Assembly (NCBI GenBank): GCA_021432605.1
Contig: MU271146.1
Span: forward strand, 2,108,001-2,172,000
DNA from: Coniochaeta sp. PMI_546
Lineage: Eukaryota > Ascomycota > Sordariomycetes > Coniochaetales > Coniochaetaceae
DNA: 64,000 nucleotides
Direction of reading: 5' to 3'
Under the pieces are notes generated by a model. It had not been told where the DNA came from and made no database searches. It was given only the letters and a program-made list of their open reading frames with translations. This document shows, in pieces, positions 19,820 to 35,295 of the stretch. Every line of letters starts with the position of its first letter. The stretch's first letter is position 1. Both the position numbers and the translations under genes were made by a program.

Positions 19820-22489
19820 TCACAGAGGCGGCAGCTCCTCTCGACAAATAGGACACTGCAGCCTGAACCTCAACCATCCCTCCAAACATGCCGAGTGGAA
19901 GATATGTCGACACGGCGTAACCATATACGTCCTCCTAGCCAGCGTAGCAGCCACGCTGCCTCCAGCACCCACAGCATCCGGGTCAGCCCCGGCCGGCACG
20001 ACAGGGACCTCCAGCGTCTCGCGACAGATGGCGCAGTCGATCTCGTGTATGTGCGCCCTGCCACTCTTCCCATCCGTCCTGTCCTTGCCGCGGTCCTTGT
20101 CTCTTTCTTTTCGTGTGCTCTTATTGCCCTCCGAGACGGACACCCGTCGGGTGACCGGGCTGCCGGGCTCGTCGTCGTCTGCTCCACCCACGAGGCCGAT
20201 AGGAAGACCCCCAGCCTCGAGGTTATCTTCTCTGAGAACGGGGTGATAATCCCATGCTTCCGGCGCCCAGCCCTTGGGGACACCATATCGCGGCCCTAGC
20301 ACGTCCTGGAAGGCCAGGATCCAGAGCTGTGTCCACAACCAGCCCGCCAAGACGGCGAAAGCGAGCGGGTCCGTCTTCGCAAAGAGTATGTTATCGTCCC
20401 TCAGGTAGAAATACGCGACAGGCGCGGCGCGGAGCACGCTCTGGCCGATCATGAAGCGCCAGCTGTACGCCCGGCGCGAGTTGCGGATTATGTTGCGGTA
20501 GATCTGTGGTACCCACAGGGAGAAGTAGACGAAGGCTAGCATGTTGCAGTAGAAGGACCGGATAGGGGCGGGCCACGATATCGCTGCTACGGACACAAAG
20601 AGAAGAAGAGTGCCGAGGAGAATGAAGCGACCAGAGATGGAGGAGAAGGGGGTACGCTGTTGCTGCGGGGCCGTGACGGTGACCATCGGGCGTGTGCCAG
20701 GCGTTGGAACGGCTGCTGCGCCGGCGGTGGCATTGGCGGCTATCTCGGCGTCAATGTCCTGGTCTGACGGGATTATGATGGGTGGTGTAACCGGCCTGAG
20801 TGGGGCGGCTGTTACGGGCCGGGGGAGGGAGTCGGATAGGAGAGCAGGAGCTGCTGGAGGTGGTGGTGCAGCTGTTGCTGCTCTTGCTGTTGCGGCTGCT
20901 GCTGCCGCGGCTGCCGGTGTCGGTGGTGGCGGGCTTGCAGCCGCCTGTTCGCGTTGACGGTTCCTCCTTTCTGGTTCCTGCACTTTGTACACTTCCCCAA
21001 GGAAGACACCGCCTAACGCCATGGACAGGAATGCGCCGAAGGTCATAAGGAGCGATGGGAGCAACGTCGAGCTTGCTGAGAGGCTCCATGCCGATGAAGC
21101 CGCAAAGATTAGGCCATCGGCCAGTAGCATGGTACCCGCGGTGTAGAAGCTCACACGACCGACAGTGGACGGCGTGCTAGACTCTCTCATCTGAGCTTTG
21201 AGGAGGTACACCTGGCCTAGAAATACGACGGCGAACGCCATGAGCCACATCTTGCCGCCGTATATGAGTATTTCTTCCTTTTTGCCTGTCAAGTGATTGC
21301 CTTCGACTGAGGCAAATACAGGAGGGCCCTTCGACTCCAAGAAGTAAGAACAGTCTGGAGACCACATCACTGTGGACAAGCGCAGCTCTGGATAACCCTT
21401 GACAGGCGCACCTGTCGGGTTCCGTAGTTCATTCTCGAGGCTCTTAACAAGAGTTCCCATGCCAAACGGCTCCTGAGGCTTCTGGCCAAAGTGCTTGATG
21501 CCTAATCGTTGTGGATCAAGGGGATGGACTTGAGCGTAGAGCAAGTACTCGCAGTGAGGTGAGGGAGTCCAGTTTTGACCCTCAGGCTCCACATTCGATG
21601 CCCATGGGTTAGAAGGATCCGAAAATCTGGCTCTCTCCTTTCGCCGGAGGACACTGTCTAGAGTCTCGTTCAGGAGTTTCTGACTCGAATGAAAGAAGTT
21701 CGGCCCTAGCGTAAGATGGGGAAGGGCGAAGATACCCGCGAACTTCTCGCTCGTCGATGTGAGGAGAATGACGCCCTGTCTCGGCCAGTGCACGCCATGA
21801 AACTTCATGTCCCATGAGCTGGAGCTTGTCGCGTCGTCCTGCAACGTGACAGACGCTGATATTGCTCTTGCCAGACCGCCTGCCTTTGGGCGACTGTAGC
21901 CGTCGCGATCCTCGTACTCGACGCTGTCATTCTTGTCATCCAGGTACAGTGTGATCTTCCCGTGCTGACCAGTCACATTGTGGCTGTAGTCGCCACGCGT
22001 CGGCATCCAAGGTACATTGGGTGCGATGTCGGTGAGGTTGTAAGACGCAGCCTGCCTCTCGACTGAGCCGTTTCGACGGACCCACTCGCCGTGGACCACG
22101 CCGGTGACGTTCTTCCACATAGGCTCGACGAGACCAAGATCCCATAGACTCTCGCCGATGGTGGATGAGCCATGAGCATTGCGACTCCATTCCGTGCACC
22201 GGTTCTTAAACCTTCCGAAATCTTCCCAGGCAAAGCCGTCTTGCTCCCTGAAGCCGGTCAGGTTGAGATAGCGTGGCGTAGCGTCTGCCTGATCGTCAAT
22301 CAGTCGGGGGGAGAAGTCTCCCCATTTTGTGCTATTTAGGACGCCGTGTGCTCGACGCTGGCGCTCTAGACGTGCAGCCGTCAGCGATGGGATTCCTATC
22401 AGTCCTGGGTTGTTGTCAGGGGATGTGATGAGCCAAAATAGGAGGATGATCACAATGAAGGCTCTGGCATTCTCCTGTGGTTGAGGCAT
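19820..22489 (-). CDS. dsc1: DSC E3 ubiquitin ligase subunit 1 (Tul1-like RING-H2 membrane ligase)
   Basis: Intronless, 889 residues. An N-terminal hydrophobic segment (AFIVIILLFWLITSP) acts as signal or anchor. A luminal domain of about 390 residues follows, with at least eight N-glycosylation sequons (for example LNSTK, LNLTG, KNVTG, RNGSV, HNVTG, LNETL). The membrane part holds about seven helices, beginning WLMAFAVVFLGQVYLL. It is interrupted by a cytosolic Pro/Ala-rich linker with an alanine run. The C terminus is a RING-H2 finger (CAICRETL, then PCRHIFHSACLEGW and CPICREELPPL at the end). Known role: the catalytic subunit of the Golgi Dsc complex, which ubiquitinates membrane proteins and in many fungi is needed for SREBP cleavage. 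It shares a 579-bp divergent promoter with SEC23. Confidence 0.93.
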   Translation of the reverse strand: MPQPQENARAFIVIILLFWLITSPDNNPGLIGIPSLTAARLERQRRAHGVLNSTKWGDFSPRLIDDQADATPRYLNLTGFREQDGFAWEDFGRFKNRCTEWSRNAHGSSTIGESLWDLGLVEPMWKNVTGVVHGEWVRRNGSVERQAASYNLTDIAPNVPWMPTRGDYSHNVTGQHGKITLYLDDKNDSVEYEDRDGYSRPKAGGLARAISASVTLQDDATSSSSWDMKFHGVHWPRQGVILLTSTSEKFAGIFALPHLTLGPNFFHSSQKLLNETLDSVLRRKERARFSDPSNPWASNVEPEGQNWTPSPHCEYLLYAQVHPLDPQRLGIKHFGQKPQEPFGMGTLVKSLENELRNPTGAPVKGYPELRLSTVMWSPDCSYFLESKGPPVFASVEGNHLTGKKEEILIYGGKMWLMAFAVVFLGQVYLLKAQMRESSTPSTVGRVSFYTAGTMLLADGLIFAASSAWSLSASSTLLPSLLMTFGAFLSMALGGVFLGEVYKVQEPERRNRQREQAAASPPPPTPAAAAAAAATARAATAAPPPPAAPALLSDSLPRPVTAAPLRPVTPPIIIPSDQDIDAEIAANATAGAAAVPTPGTRPMVTVTAPQQQRTPFSSISGRFILLGTLLLFVSVAAISWPAPIRSFYCNMLAFVYFSLWVPQIYRNIIRNSRRAYSWRFMIGQSVLRAAPVAYFYLRDDNILFAKTDPLAFAVLAGWLWTQLWILAFQDVLGPRYGVPKGWAPEAWDYHPVLREDNLEAGGLPIGLVGGADDDEPGSPVTRRVSVSEGNKSTRKERDKDRGKDRTDGKSGRAHIHEIDCAICRETLEVPVVPAGADPDAVGAGGSVAATLARRTYMVTPCRHIFHSACLEGWLRFRLQCPICREELPPL

Positions 22490-25632
<3,143 letters not shown>

Positions 25633-26213
25633 GCAGTGACACAGCAACCCAGGCTTCCTATAGTAAATGGCGTGCTTGGTTTGTCCCATGCGAGCGGCTC
25701 GGTCATCCAAGCTTTCGCAAGAGGTCTGCTTAGGGAGGACTTTGAGCACTCGGATGACGACGGCTAGACAGGATTTGCATCTGTCGCAGGTCAAGGTGTC
25801 TCTTGCTCGTCTTTACAGAAGACCTCCACGAGCTGGTTTCAAGTTGTTGATAGCGGAAAGAGCGTAATTATGAATAGAACAGTCAGACGCTGAATTATAT
25901 GAATTTTCTCAAACTTGTTGGTGTTATTTCCCCCACTTTTTGAATGGCTTCGCGGTGCTGGTTGATACTCCAGCAAAAATGATTCTTAGCTGCGCCACAA
26001 GGAAGAATGGCTTGCTTAGTAACACTTGAGCGCCTGCGACTGACCGCCCAACTGCCCCATAACCCCACCATTTCAGCCACAACTTTCCTTAGGGCAGAAA
26101 TCCCACAACTCCAATTGTGAAAAGATTTCGAGCTCGACTTTCCTTTCGACGACCTCACATTCCCAGAACCAGTGTATCAAGTTTCACCTTGACGACCACC
26201 ACCAACCGTCAAT
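25633..26213. promoter_or_regulatory. SEC23 3' end and RPL12 promoter
   Basis: 581 bp. The proximal 150 bp are pyrimidine-rich on the plus strand near the start, as is usual for fungal ribosomal-protein genes. No gene is seen. Confidence 0.45.
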
Positions 26214-27024
<811 letters not shown>

Positions 27025-30000
27025 ATCTGGCGGGTTGTTCATGACATGAGTTTCTGGGATATCTTGGCATGTGATTAGGAGTTCAGGGCTTGCTTTACAT
27101 CAGGCTTGCCAAATCACGGTGGCAATACAAAAGGAACTTACGGCTGGCAAACTTTGCGTCTTTCCCACCTTTCGTGCAACGATGATTTCACTTATACCCT
27201 CCTCTGTGGATAACGTCTACTAATGAGAACAGCCGCATGGCAACATGGCGGAAGAAAACCCTGGTTCACTTCGGAATTTGACCCATACTCTATGGTCCTC
27301 TCCCGCCTGTTTTTCAAACCCAGGAAGATTGACAGACACTTTACTCACCACGGCTTTCGTTGGCTCTTTATTGCTGTGGAAGTCGAGGTCCATATTTGTG
27401 GTCGACATCCTCTTAGATGAAGGAATTTGTTTTCTCATGATGGGAGGACAGGAATATGCATCCATCCTCCAATATGCAGTGGTGATCCCGTCAAAACGAT
27501 GAGGTTAAGGGAATCGATCGGCGGCTTGGTTGCGTGAAACGCCACGATCTGCGTGTTTCGCGGGCGGCTGCGGCTGCCTTTGCCTCATGTGAGCCGTGCG
27601 GTTAACCGGTCTCGATCGCCTTTTTCTTCCGTCGCTTGCTCTGCTTGCCGGGAACCAAAGGCCCTTATGACCGGGCCGGCGTCTGACCTTGTGTAAAAGA
27701 ATTACGCGGGCCTATGTTTGGCTTTGAAAAGGTAAGAGAGGAAGCCAACCGAGAGTATCAAATCGGTCTCGAGAAGGCGGGCTAGGTAGGATGCATGTAT
27801 ACCGCCGATACTTTGGCCCGGCACTTGACCAAGGGCATGGCAGGCAGGGCTATCCTTTAATAGAAAATCCCAGCTTTAGGCTGTACTACACGGGAACCTG
27901 CTTTTGTATTCTCCTTTTTTGCGTGACTGTGTGATGGGGAATTGCTCGGCGGCTCGTTCGGGTACAGTTTCAACATTCCAGGCGACAAAAGTGGTCGGTT
28001 TCCGGTTACACTTTTTCCTAGGTGGTGGGTTGGTTAGACGAATGCGGTGGGCCGTTCTGCATGATGGAGGTTGTGCAGGCGCATGGGAGGAGGGGGGACG
28101 ATCTTCATTGTGACGATGGCACGATCACATTTGTATGGCCCAGAATTTCCTCTTGGGCACTTGATTTTTGCAGGTTATTTTGTGGTTCTTGGTGAATTAA
28201 TGGAGACAGACGGTCAGGATTTTCCTTGTCAGATGTTCGTAATTCGTCAAAGGGACCTACCTCTATTTCTGGTCAATTGTAGATGGCTGGCATGATGGCG
28301 CTGCTGAACGAAGTGTCTGCATAAAAGGCCGGCTTAAGGGCTGTCGACTTCGCCCGTCGATCGCATCTTGGCCTCGCCGTTGGCTGACTCTCCCGCTGCA
28401 CGGCCAAGCGCGGACAGGGGGTGTGGTGGATGGTGCATTGGTGGAGTGGGATAGGGTTGTCTCTTTGTAGTGTAGAGGTTTGCATTGGGCGAGCAGCGCA
28501 CTGTGTGGCGTGGAATGGAATCGCGGTGTGATAAGAGAAGAATAAAAGGATCGATCGCACTCGAGCGGCTACATGTAGGCGCCCGTGATGAGAGTCCCGC
28601 CATCGCAACCAGAGCCAGCGTGTCAGCAAGAGCAAGCTCAGTCATTAAAGTGGTGTTATGATAATCGTCGTCATCAAGGTTCCCCAAGCCTCAGTTGCTG
28701 ACTTGCTGGGGGGTTCGTTGGGTGGTTGTCCAATGGTTGGAAGGCTCTAAGATCTCCAGCCCGTAAGCAGACGTGTGCGGATGGCATATCAGGCACGAGA
28801 TTACCCAGCATGTCGGTTTGCCCAGCATGAATGTGCCCTTGGGAGGCACTGGGAGGATGCAGAGAACACCACCTTTGTCGTCCAACGTGCTGGGAGGTAA
28901 CAAACCGGCCATTTGGTAGATTTGCCACGCAAGTCGCAGCACACACACGAGCCGACAACTCGAGTATCGATTTCTCTTCTGCCTTTCTGCAGAATTGCAG
29001 ATTGATGCTATGTACCTTATTCTGACAACTGACTGCCAAGACCATTGCCCTGCGAGATCAGCCTTCGAAGCTAAGGTGCCTTGGTGGGCTGTGGATTACG
29101 ATAGTAGTGGGTTGAGTGGACGGCGCTAGCATCTTAGATTCCGTAGCGGGTGTCGACCTTATTTGCGACTGCAGCTGATCAACCCAAGTTACCTGCGCTA
29201 GGTAAGGTATCCAGTGGGGATGTGCACCTACTATGGTACACAGAGGTACGCTGGACTATGGTATTTGCTTGCTCCAAACTGCCTCGATTGATTAAATGAA
29301 GTAACAGCAACATGAAACATCCGGGCCAGAATGCGACCTGCCACTTTGAATACTGCCGCCTTTGCATGGACGTAGGATGGCTGCAACCGTGGTATTGAGC
29401 AGTCGGCGAAAGTCAGAATGTCAGGGTACTATGTATACCGACCTACACATGTCCGCCTTACACCAAAGCCCCCACGTAGTGTAGAGAATGATGGCGATGG
29501 TAAGAGTTGAAGTTGCATGAGACAATGGGAACCCCGCGGCACAGCTGTGGTCCATCGGTCCGTAAAATTGGTTGCTCTTTTTGGCGCTCTCTGGCGCTCT
29601 TTTGTGCCCTTTGGCACAGGTTGGACAAGAGCAGTCCACGACACCAAAAGACACGATCAGTCACTGGCCAAGCCAAAAGTCGTGCGAGTCCCCAATTTTC
29701 ACACTTCCAGGTTCCTCCTCCCTAGCGTCGTTGAGGTGACCGCCTGTCCTGCCATCCCATGCTGTACCCACCACTGCCTTGCCTTATTAGCTTAGCCAGG
29801 CTGCCAGGCCAGCCTACTCTTACACAGTACACACTACACAGCATGAGGTAGGTAGTGGGCTGTCGCTGTCAAGTGTCAACGTCAAACTGTAAATCGAAAC
29901 CACCAATAACTTTAACCAACAACAACAGACACTCCACCACCACTGTGCCTCGTATCACAACCTTCTTTTTTTTTCCCTTGGGCGACAGTGTGACCATTAG

Positions 30001-30207
30001 ATCTCAGGTATCATCCCTGCGAATCCTGCGCGCGTCTGTCTCTTCTCTCACGCCCGCCTTCCTTCCCGAAGGCTTGGGGTGAAAGGAAGGAAAAACTACC
30101 CCTCTCGCTTAGGCGTTATCTACAGAACGACACGACACGACGGCGGCAAGCTGCTTTGCTTACACCTTGAACCAGCAATACCTCGCTCGCCTTGCTCCTC
30201 AACTGAA

Positions 30208-30255
30208 ATGCCACTGAGAAGGTGTCTCGGCCATGCTCTAGAAAGCATGCAATGA
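30208..30255 (+). promoter_or_regulatory. Upstream ORF 1 in the GT41 leader (15 codons plus stop)
   Basis: ATG at 30208 opens a frame MPLRRCLGHALESMQ that stops at 30253-30255. Its TGA overlaps the next ATG as ATGA (30252-30255). This assumes transcription starts further upstream. Confidence 0.45.
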
Positions 30256-30278
30256 CGCTTCCCCAAGTTCTCGCTTGA
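30252..30278 (+). promoter_or_regulatory. Upstream ORF 2 in the GT41 leader (8 codons plus stop)
   Basis: Reads MTLPQVLA then stop. It starts on the last bases of upstream ORF 1, an arrangement that can allow termination-reinitiation. Confidence 0.45.
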
Positions 30279-30332
30279 ACTCAATCAAGTCGTCGCTCCT
30301 TCTGAGAGTCGCTACCCAACAGCATACCGTCG

Positions 30333-30479
30333 ATGCGATCCGCCGACGTCAAGTCCTCATGTTGCCCTCAGTACAGACGCACCACATGGTGCCGCATCCT
30401 CACCATCTCGACCAGCTCGCCTCCTTCCAGGCTCATCTCAACCCCGACTACTTCTCCTTCCAACAGCCTCGCTCGTTGA
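30333..30479 (+). promoter_or_regulatory. Upstream ORF 3, overlapping the GT41 start out of frame
   Basis: A 48-codon frame from ATG 30333 runs past the main ATG at 30359 and the next in-frame ATG at 30386. Ribosomes using it would bypass the main start. Confidence 0.4.
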
Positions 30480-33400
30480 GGCACGTCAACCCGTATCAGC
30501 AGCTCGACACTGCGCCTCCTGGCTTTCCCATTCGAAGCTCTCAGCCATCTACCCCCGCTCTACACCGCATCACGACTTCCTTCATTCAGGCCAATGCTGC
30601 TCAGGACAGCACTGAATATTCCCTTCGGCGAAAGACGCCAAACGGTACCATCGACAACGGCTACGATGGCACCCCGGCACACCTGGCTTCCGGGCCCCCG
30701 CCCTTCAAGCATATGATACTCCCGGCGTCGTCCAAGATCTTCCCCAATGCCGGAATCCCAGGGACGTCCATTATAACCGATCCCTCGCGTCAACGACCAG
30801 TCGCTGTCGGAGGATGGCCATATTCAGCTTCAGCTGCAACAACACCTAGAGATCAGCTCGAAGATCCCCTCAGGTCCGCTCCTGCTTCGTTTGCAGGCTG
30901 GAATCTGGCACAGTCGGCTGGCGGGCGTACCAACAGCGGTGTAGAACAACTCAGCTTCTTGCAAGCCACGCCGCAGCAGCATTACCATCCAGCTTCATCA
31001 TTGCCATGTATTCTCGGTCCTGGATACCAGCAAGTCGCAAGTCCCACAATCTTCAGCCCTGCGGCATTCCAGCACTCACAAGGATGGAGAGATGGCGGCT
31101 TGCCCGACTTTCGTTCAGCCATACCAATGACACCTGGGTATATGCCTGCCAATGCTGCCGTGGACAGCGCTTTTATGCCCGCCCAGCCATCGATACACCC
31201 GGCTCTCGCAAACGGCCCGCTCCAAGGGCACATGCAGCCGTTCAGGATGCATATGTCAAATCATCCTCCCGACGACGGCTTCGCCCGCTATGGCCCCAGC
31301 CAAACCGTTGTTCACACTGCTCACCGCGGACTTGAGTCACTGTCAATAGGCTCGGGTGCTGCAGATAGAGGGAACAACAGCGTGGTTCAGGTCTCATCAC
31401 AACCTCACTTTAAGGAGCGAGCTCTTGCGCAAGCACACAAGACATACGCTGACCTGCTTGCCTATATCAGCCAGTCCAAGAAGGTTCAGCACAAGCTGGG
31501 ATCAGGTCCACAACTCCCCACAAAGATGGTGGTTTACCCAAGACCGCCAAAGCAACCCTTCTCAACTATTGAACAGGCGAAGCCGCGGCTAACGCATTCC
31601 GCCACCGCACCAGTTCCGAATTACGCGCACATCCTAGCCCAAAAACAGGCCAATGCCGTCCGTGCCTATACTTTTACCGGCCAACAGTTAGATCAAGCTG
31701 GCGGACATCCTGCGGTCATGGCGCAAGTCGTACCGCGCCCTCCACTACATCGCAGTCACTATTCCAGCGGCTCGCACGTAGCGCATGCCCAAAGCTTCAG
31801 CTCGCCACTACTCAATGCCAAGACTTCGCTAGACATGCTGACAGGTCTATGTGAGAACAGTGATTGGAAATGGATTGACGGGATGCTCCTAGGCGGTTGC
31901 TTGCATTATGGACTTGAGCACTATGAGGAGGCTCTCGAGTGGTTCAGACGGATCATCAGCCTCGACCCTACCCACGTCGAAGCTATATCGAACATCGCTG
32001 CCACCTTGTACTGTTTGAACAGGCACGAGGAGGCAGAACACCACTGGTGGCAGGCCGTCAAGCTGCGTCCAAGCTATCTGGAGGCCGTCGAACATCTCAT
32101 TGGGCTTCTATGCTCGAGTCACCGCAATCAGGAGGCAGTGCAAGCGATCGAGTTCATTCAGAGGGCTTTGAGGATAGGAACGCAAGGGGCGCTCTCTGAC
32201 CACCCAAGCCAAGATACGGCAAGCGAGACGTCGTCGGTTACCACTGGCCGAGAGACGACCCCGGATTCTTTTGCTTTGGACGCCGATAAAGACAGCCCAG
32301 AAGTTACTTTCTCTGTCATGGACAAGCCGGCTCACCCTGGCTTTGGCACTAGTGGTTATAAGATCCCAGGGAGCGAAAACGGGCGAATGCTCCTCCTGAT
32401 ACACGCCAAGGGGAATATGCTATACGGTCTGAAGGATATCGACCGAGCATCGCAATCGTTCGAAGAGGCTGTACTGATAAGTACTGGACGGGAGGTTCGA
32501 GGCATACGAGCCCTCATCAACCGAATCAAGGGCGAGCTAGCACCGAGGGACAATCAGGATCTACCAGTACGGAACCCGAATGGCGCTCTCTCTGCTCCGC
32601 TCCTGCTATCGCCCGAAAAGGCCAAACACACAGCACAACTGGTTTTCCGGTCGACCGCTGGGCAACTGCCCGGCTTACAGTACATGCCGGAGAGTACCCA
32701 CAAGAAGCAAGTCATGTCCACCACGAGCAATTCACTGCTATCTTTGGCAAAAATCTTCCAAGACGCAATGTCCAACGGGGCTGCTTCGCCTGGGCTCATG
32801 AGACAACCAGCGGGTGTAGGCGATATTCTTGCGCTCTACTACCTGTCCCTCTCTATACAAGAAAGCCCATCCACGGCAAACAATGTTGGTATCCTCCTGG
32901 CTAGCGTCCAGCAAGGCTCTTCTCAGCATGTGACTCCGGCGGAAGTCGCATTATGCCAGAATGTCCCGGGCATCGTCCCTGGGAGTGGCTTGGCTCTGGC
33001 CTTGGCTTACTATCACTACGGGCTGACTTTGGACGCGAAGCACGTCCACCTTCACACCAACCTCGGAAGTCTCTTGAAAGATATTGGTCAGCTCGACTCG
33101 GCCATTCAGATGTATGAGAAGGCCGTTCAGTGTGACGGGACATTTGACATTGCGCTCACCAATCTGGCGAACGCTGTGAAAGACCGGGGTAAGATCAACG
33201 ACGCCATCATATACTACAAGCGTGCCGTGCAGTCCAACCCGGACTTTGCCGAGGCCGTTTGCGGTCTATCGACTGCACTTAACTCTGTCTGCGACTGGAA
33301 GGATCGAGGTGGCGTTATTCTGTCCAACGGAAGGTTCGATCGCTGGCATGTTGATGAGAAAGGAATGCTTAGAGATAGCCGGCAGTTCGGACAGGCTAGC

Positions 33401-35295
33401 GGCTTGATGAAACGGGTAGTTGACATTGTGGCAAGGCAGCTGAGAGAAGCCTCATCATGGGGCATCGACACCCTTCAGGGAGCGGCAGGCAAGCAGCTCA
33501 TTGCCCAGCTTCGAGATGCGAGATCCGGTATCACTGATGGCACTATCGATCTTGAGTCCGAGTTACAGCGCTGGGCCGGACAGCCATGGGAGGGTTCGAG
33601 GGTTATTCGTCTCATTGAGCGGTCCACCCGGGCTACCATGCGGCGCTGGTACCACGATAAGTACATCAAGGGCGTCCGGTCACCTACCGGATACTTACGA
33701 CCTAAGCCTCCTGCCAGCCTGTCCGTGCCGGCTGCGCCTACGGTTCTTCCATTCCACACGTTCACCTGTCCATTGACGGCGAAGGACATCCGGATGATCT
33801 CGCAGCGGAACGCGCTTAGGATATCGTGCTCCACGTTGAGATCGCCTTGGGTGCCGGCAACCGTCTACGAACCGCCAAAGCCACCGAGCCCTTATCTGAA
33901 TGTGGGATATGTGTCCTCGGACTTCAACAATCATCCGCTGGCACACTTGTGAGTTGTAGATTCGATTCGTGGGAGATCAGCAGCTAACGAGCAATAGGAT
34001 GCAATCAGTCTTTGGATTCCACGACACGAAACGAGTCAAAGCCTTCTGTTACGCAACGACACCGAGTGATGACTCGGTACATCGGCAACAGATTGAGCGC
34101 GAGGCTCCTGTGTTCCGGGATGTGAGCAAATGGGGATCTGACCGGCTAGTCGAACAGATCGTTGCAGATGGAATACATATCCTGGTCAACCTTAACGGCT
34201 ATACCAGGGGTGCACGCAACGAAGTCTTCGCCGCTCGACCAGCGCCGATCCAAATGTCGTTCATGGGCTTCGCGGGCACGCTCGGAGCGGAGTGGTGCGA
34301 CTATCTTCTTGCAGATACCACGGCTGTTCCGCCCTCGACACTACGACCGCATCGCAACAATCTGAAACTGGAAGACGTCTTCCGGGATGAGATCGATGCT
34401 GAGGCCGATGACTGGGTGTATTCGGAGAATATCATCTACTGCAAGGATACCTTCTTCTGCTGTGACCACGCTCAATCGGCCGATGGGTCAGACGAGAGGG
34501 ACATGACGTGGGAGGCAGAGCAGCGAAGACGGTGGAAGATGCGTAAGGAACTGTTCCCGAAGCTCTCCGATGACATCATCATCCTTGGGAACTTCAATCA
34601 GCTTTACAAGGTATGCTTTGCCCCTTTCCGTCAGCATGTGACTTGTCCTAACAATCTACAAGATCGATCCCACGACCTTCCGTACCTGGCTGCGCATCCT
34701 GGCCGCGGTACCGAACGCAGTGCTCTGGCTGCTTCGGTTCCCGGAGCTGGGGGAGATCAACCTGCGTCGCACCGCCAAAGCCTGGGCCGGTGAAGAAGTC
34801 GCCAGCCGCATCGTGTTCACCGACGTCGCCCAGAAGAAGCAGCACATCGCCCGCGCAAGGGTCTGCGACCTGTTCCTCGACACGCCCGAATGCAACGCGC
34901 ACACGACGGCGGCCGACGTGCTGTGGTCCAGCACGCCGCTCCTCACGCTCCCGCGGTACGAGTACAAGATGTGCTCGCGCATGGCCGCCTCTATCCTCAA
35001 GGGTGCGCTGCCCAAGGGCCGGGAGGGGGACCAGGCGGCGAAGGATCTGATTGCCGACGATGAGGGGCGGTATGAGGATTTTGCCATCAGGCTCGCGACG
35101 AGTCTGAGGTATTCTACTGCCAGGGGATACGGCGAGGGCTCCGGGAGGCTGGCTGAGCTGAGGAAGATTCTTTGGAAGAGCAAGTGGACTTGTGCTCTGT
35201 TCGATACCCGGAGGTGGGTACGGGATCTCGAGGGCGCGTACGAGGAGGCCTGGCGACGGTGGGTTGCTGGTGAAGGGGGTGATATGTACCTGTGA
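30359..35295 (+). CDS. TPR protein with GT41 O-GlcNAc-transferase-like catalytic region
   Basis: Three exons: 30359-33948, 33998-34610 and 34663-35295, with introns of only 49 and 52 bp; 1611 residues. The frame is open further 5', but the first ATG is at 30359 and a second at 30386. Residues 1-500 are low-complexity (Pro, Gln, Ser, His). TPR-like helices lie at about 502-605 and 877-980 (HTNLGSLLKDIGQLDSAIQM, IALTNLANAVKDRGKINDAI), plus weaker ones between. The catalytic part starts near 1180 with GYVSSDFNNHPLAHLMQS, as human OGT has GYVSSDFGNHPTSHLMQS around its active-site His. It continues with ILVNLNGYTRGARNEVFAAR, RPAPIQMSFMGFAGTLGAEW, FTDVAQKKQHIARARVCDLF carrying the UDP-binding Lys, and LDTPECNAHTTAADVLWSST. 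Known family: transfers GlcNAc, or other sugars in some members, to Ser/Thr of cytosolic and nuclear proteins. The donor here is not proven. Confidence 0.9.

Larger units (their letters stand above)
27025..30358. other. 3.3-kb gene-free region upstream of the GT41 gene
   Basis: No gene recognised. The last 500 bp (29850-30358) are rich in CA and pyrimidine runs and probably form the promoter and leader of the GT41 gene. A 13-bp string, TACTATGGTACAC, near 29230 recurs at about 48518. Short open frames, such as one of about 100 codons on the minus strand near 28335-28645, show no family signature. Confidence 0.55.

Noticed and set aside
34540-34570. KELFPKL in the GT41 protein, resembling the NCBP3 KELFP motif
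   Set aside because: A single occurrence in an otherwise ordered catalytic region; treated as coincidence.
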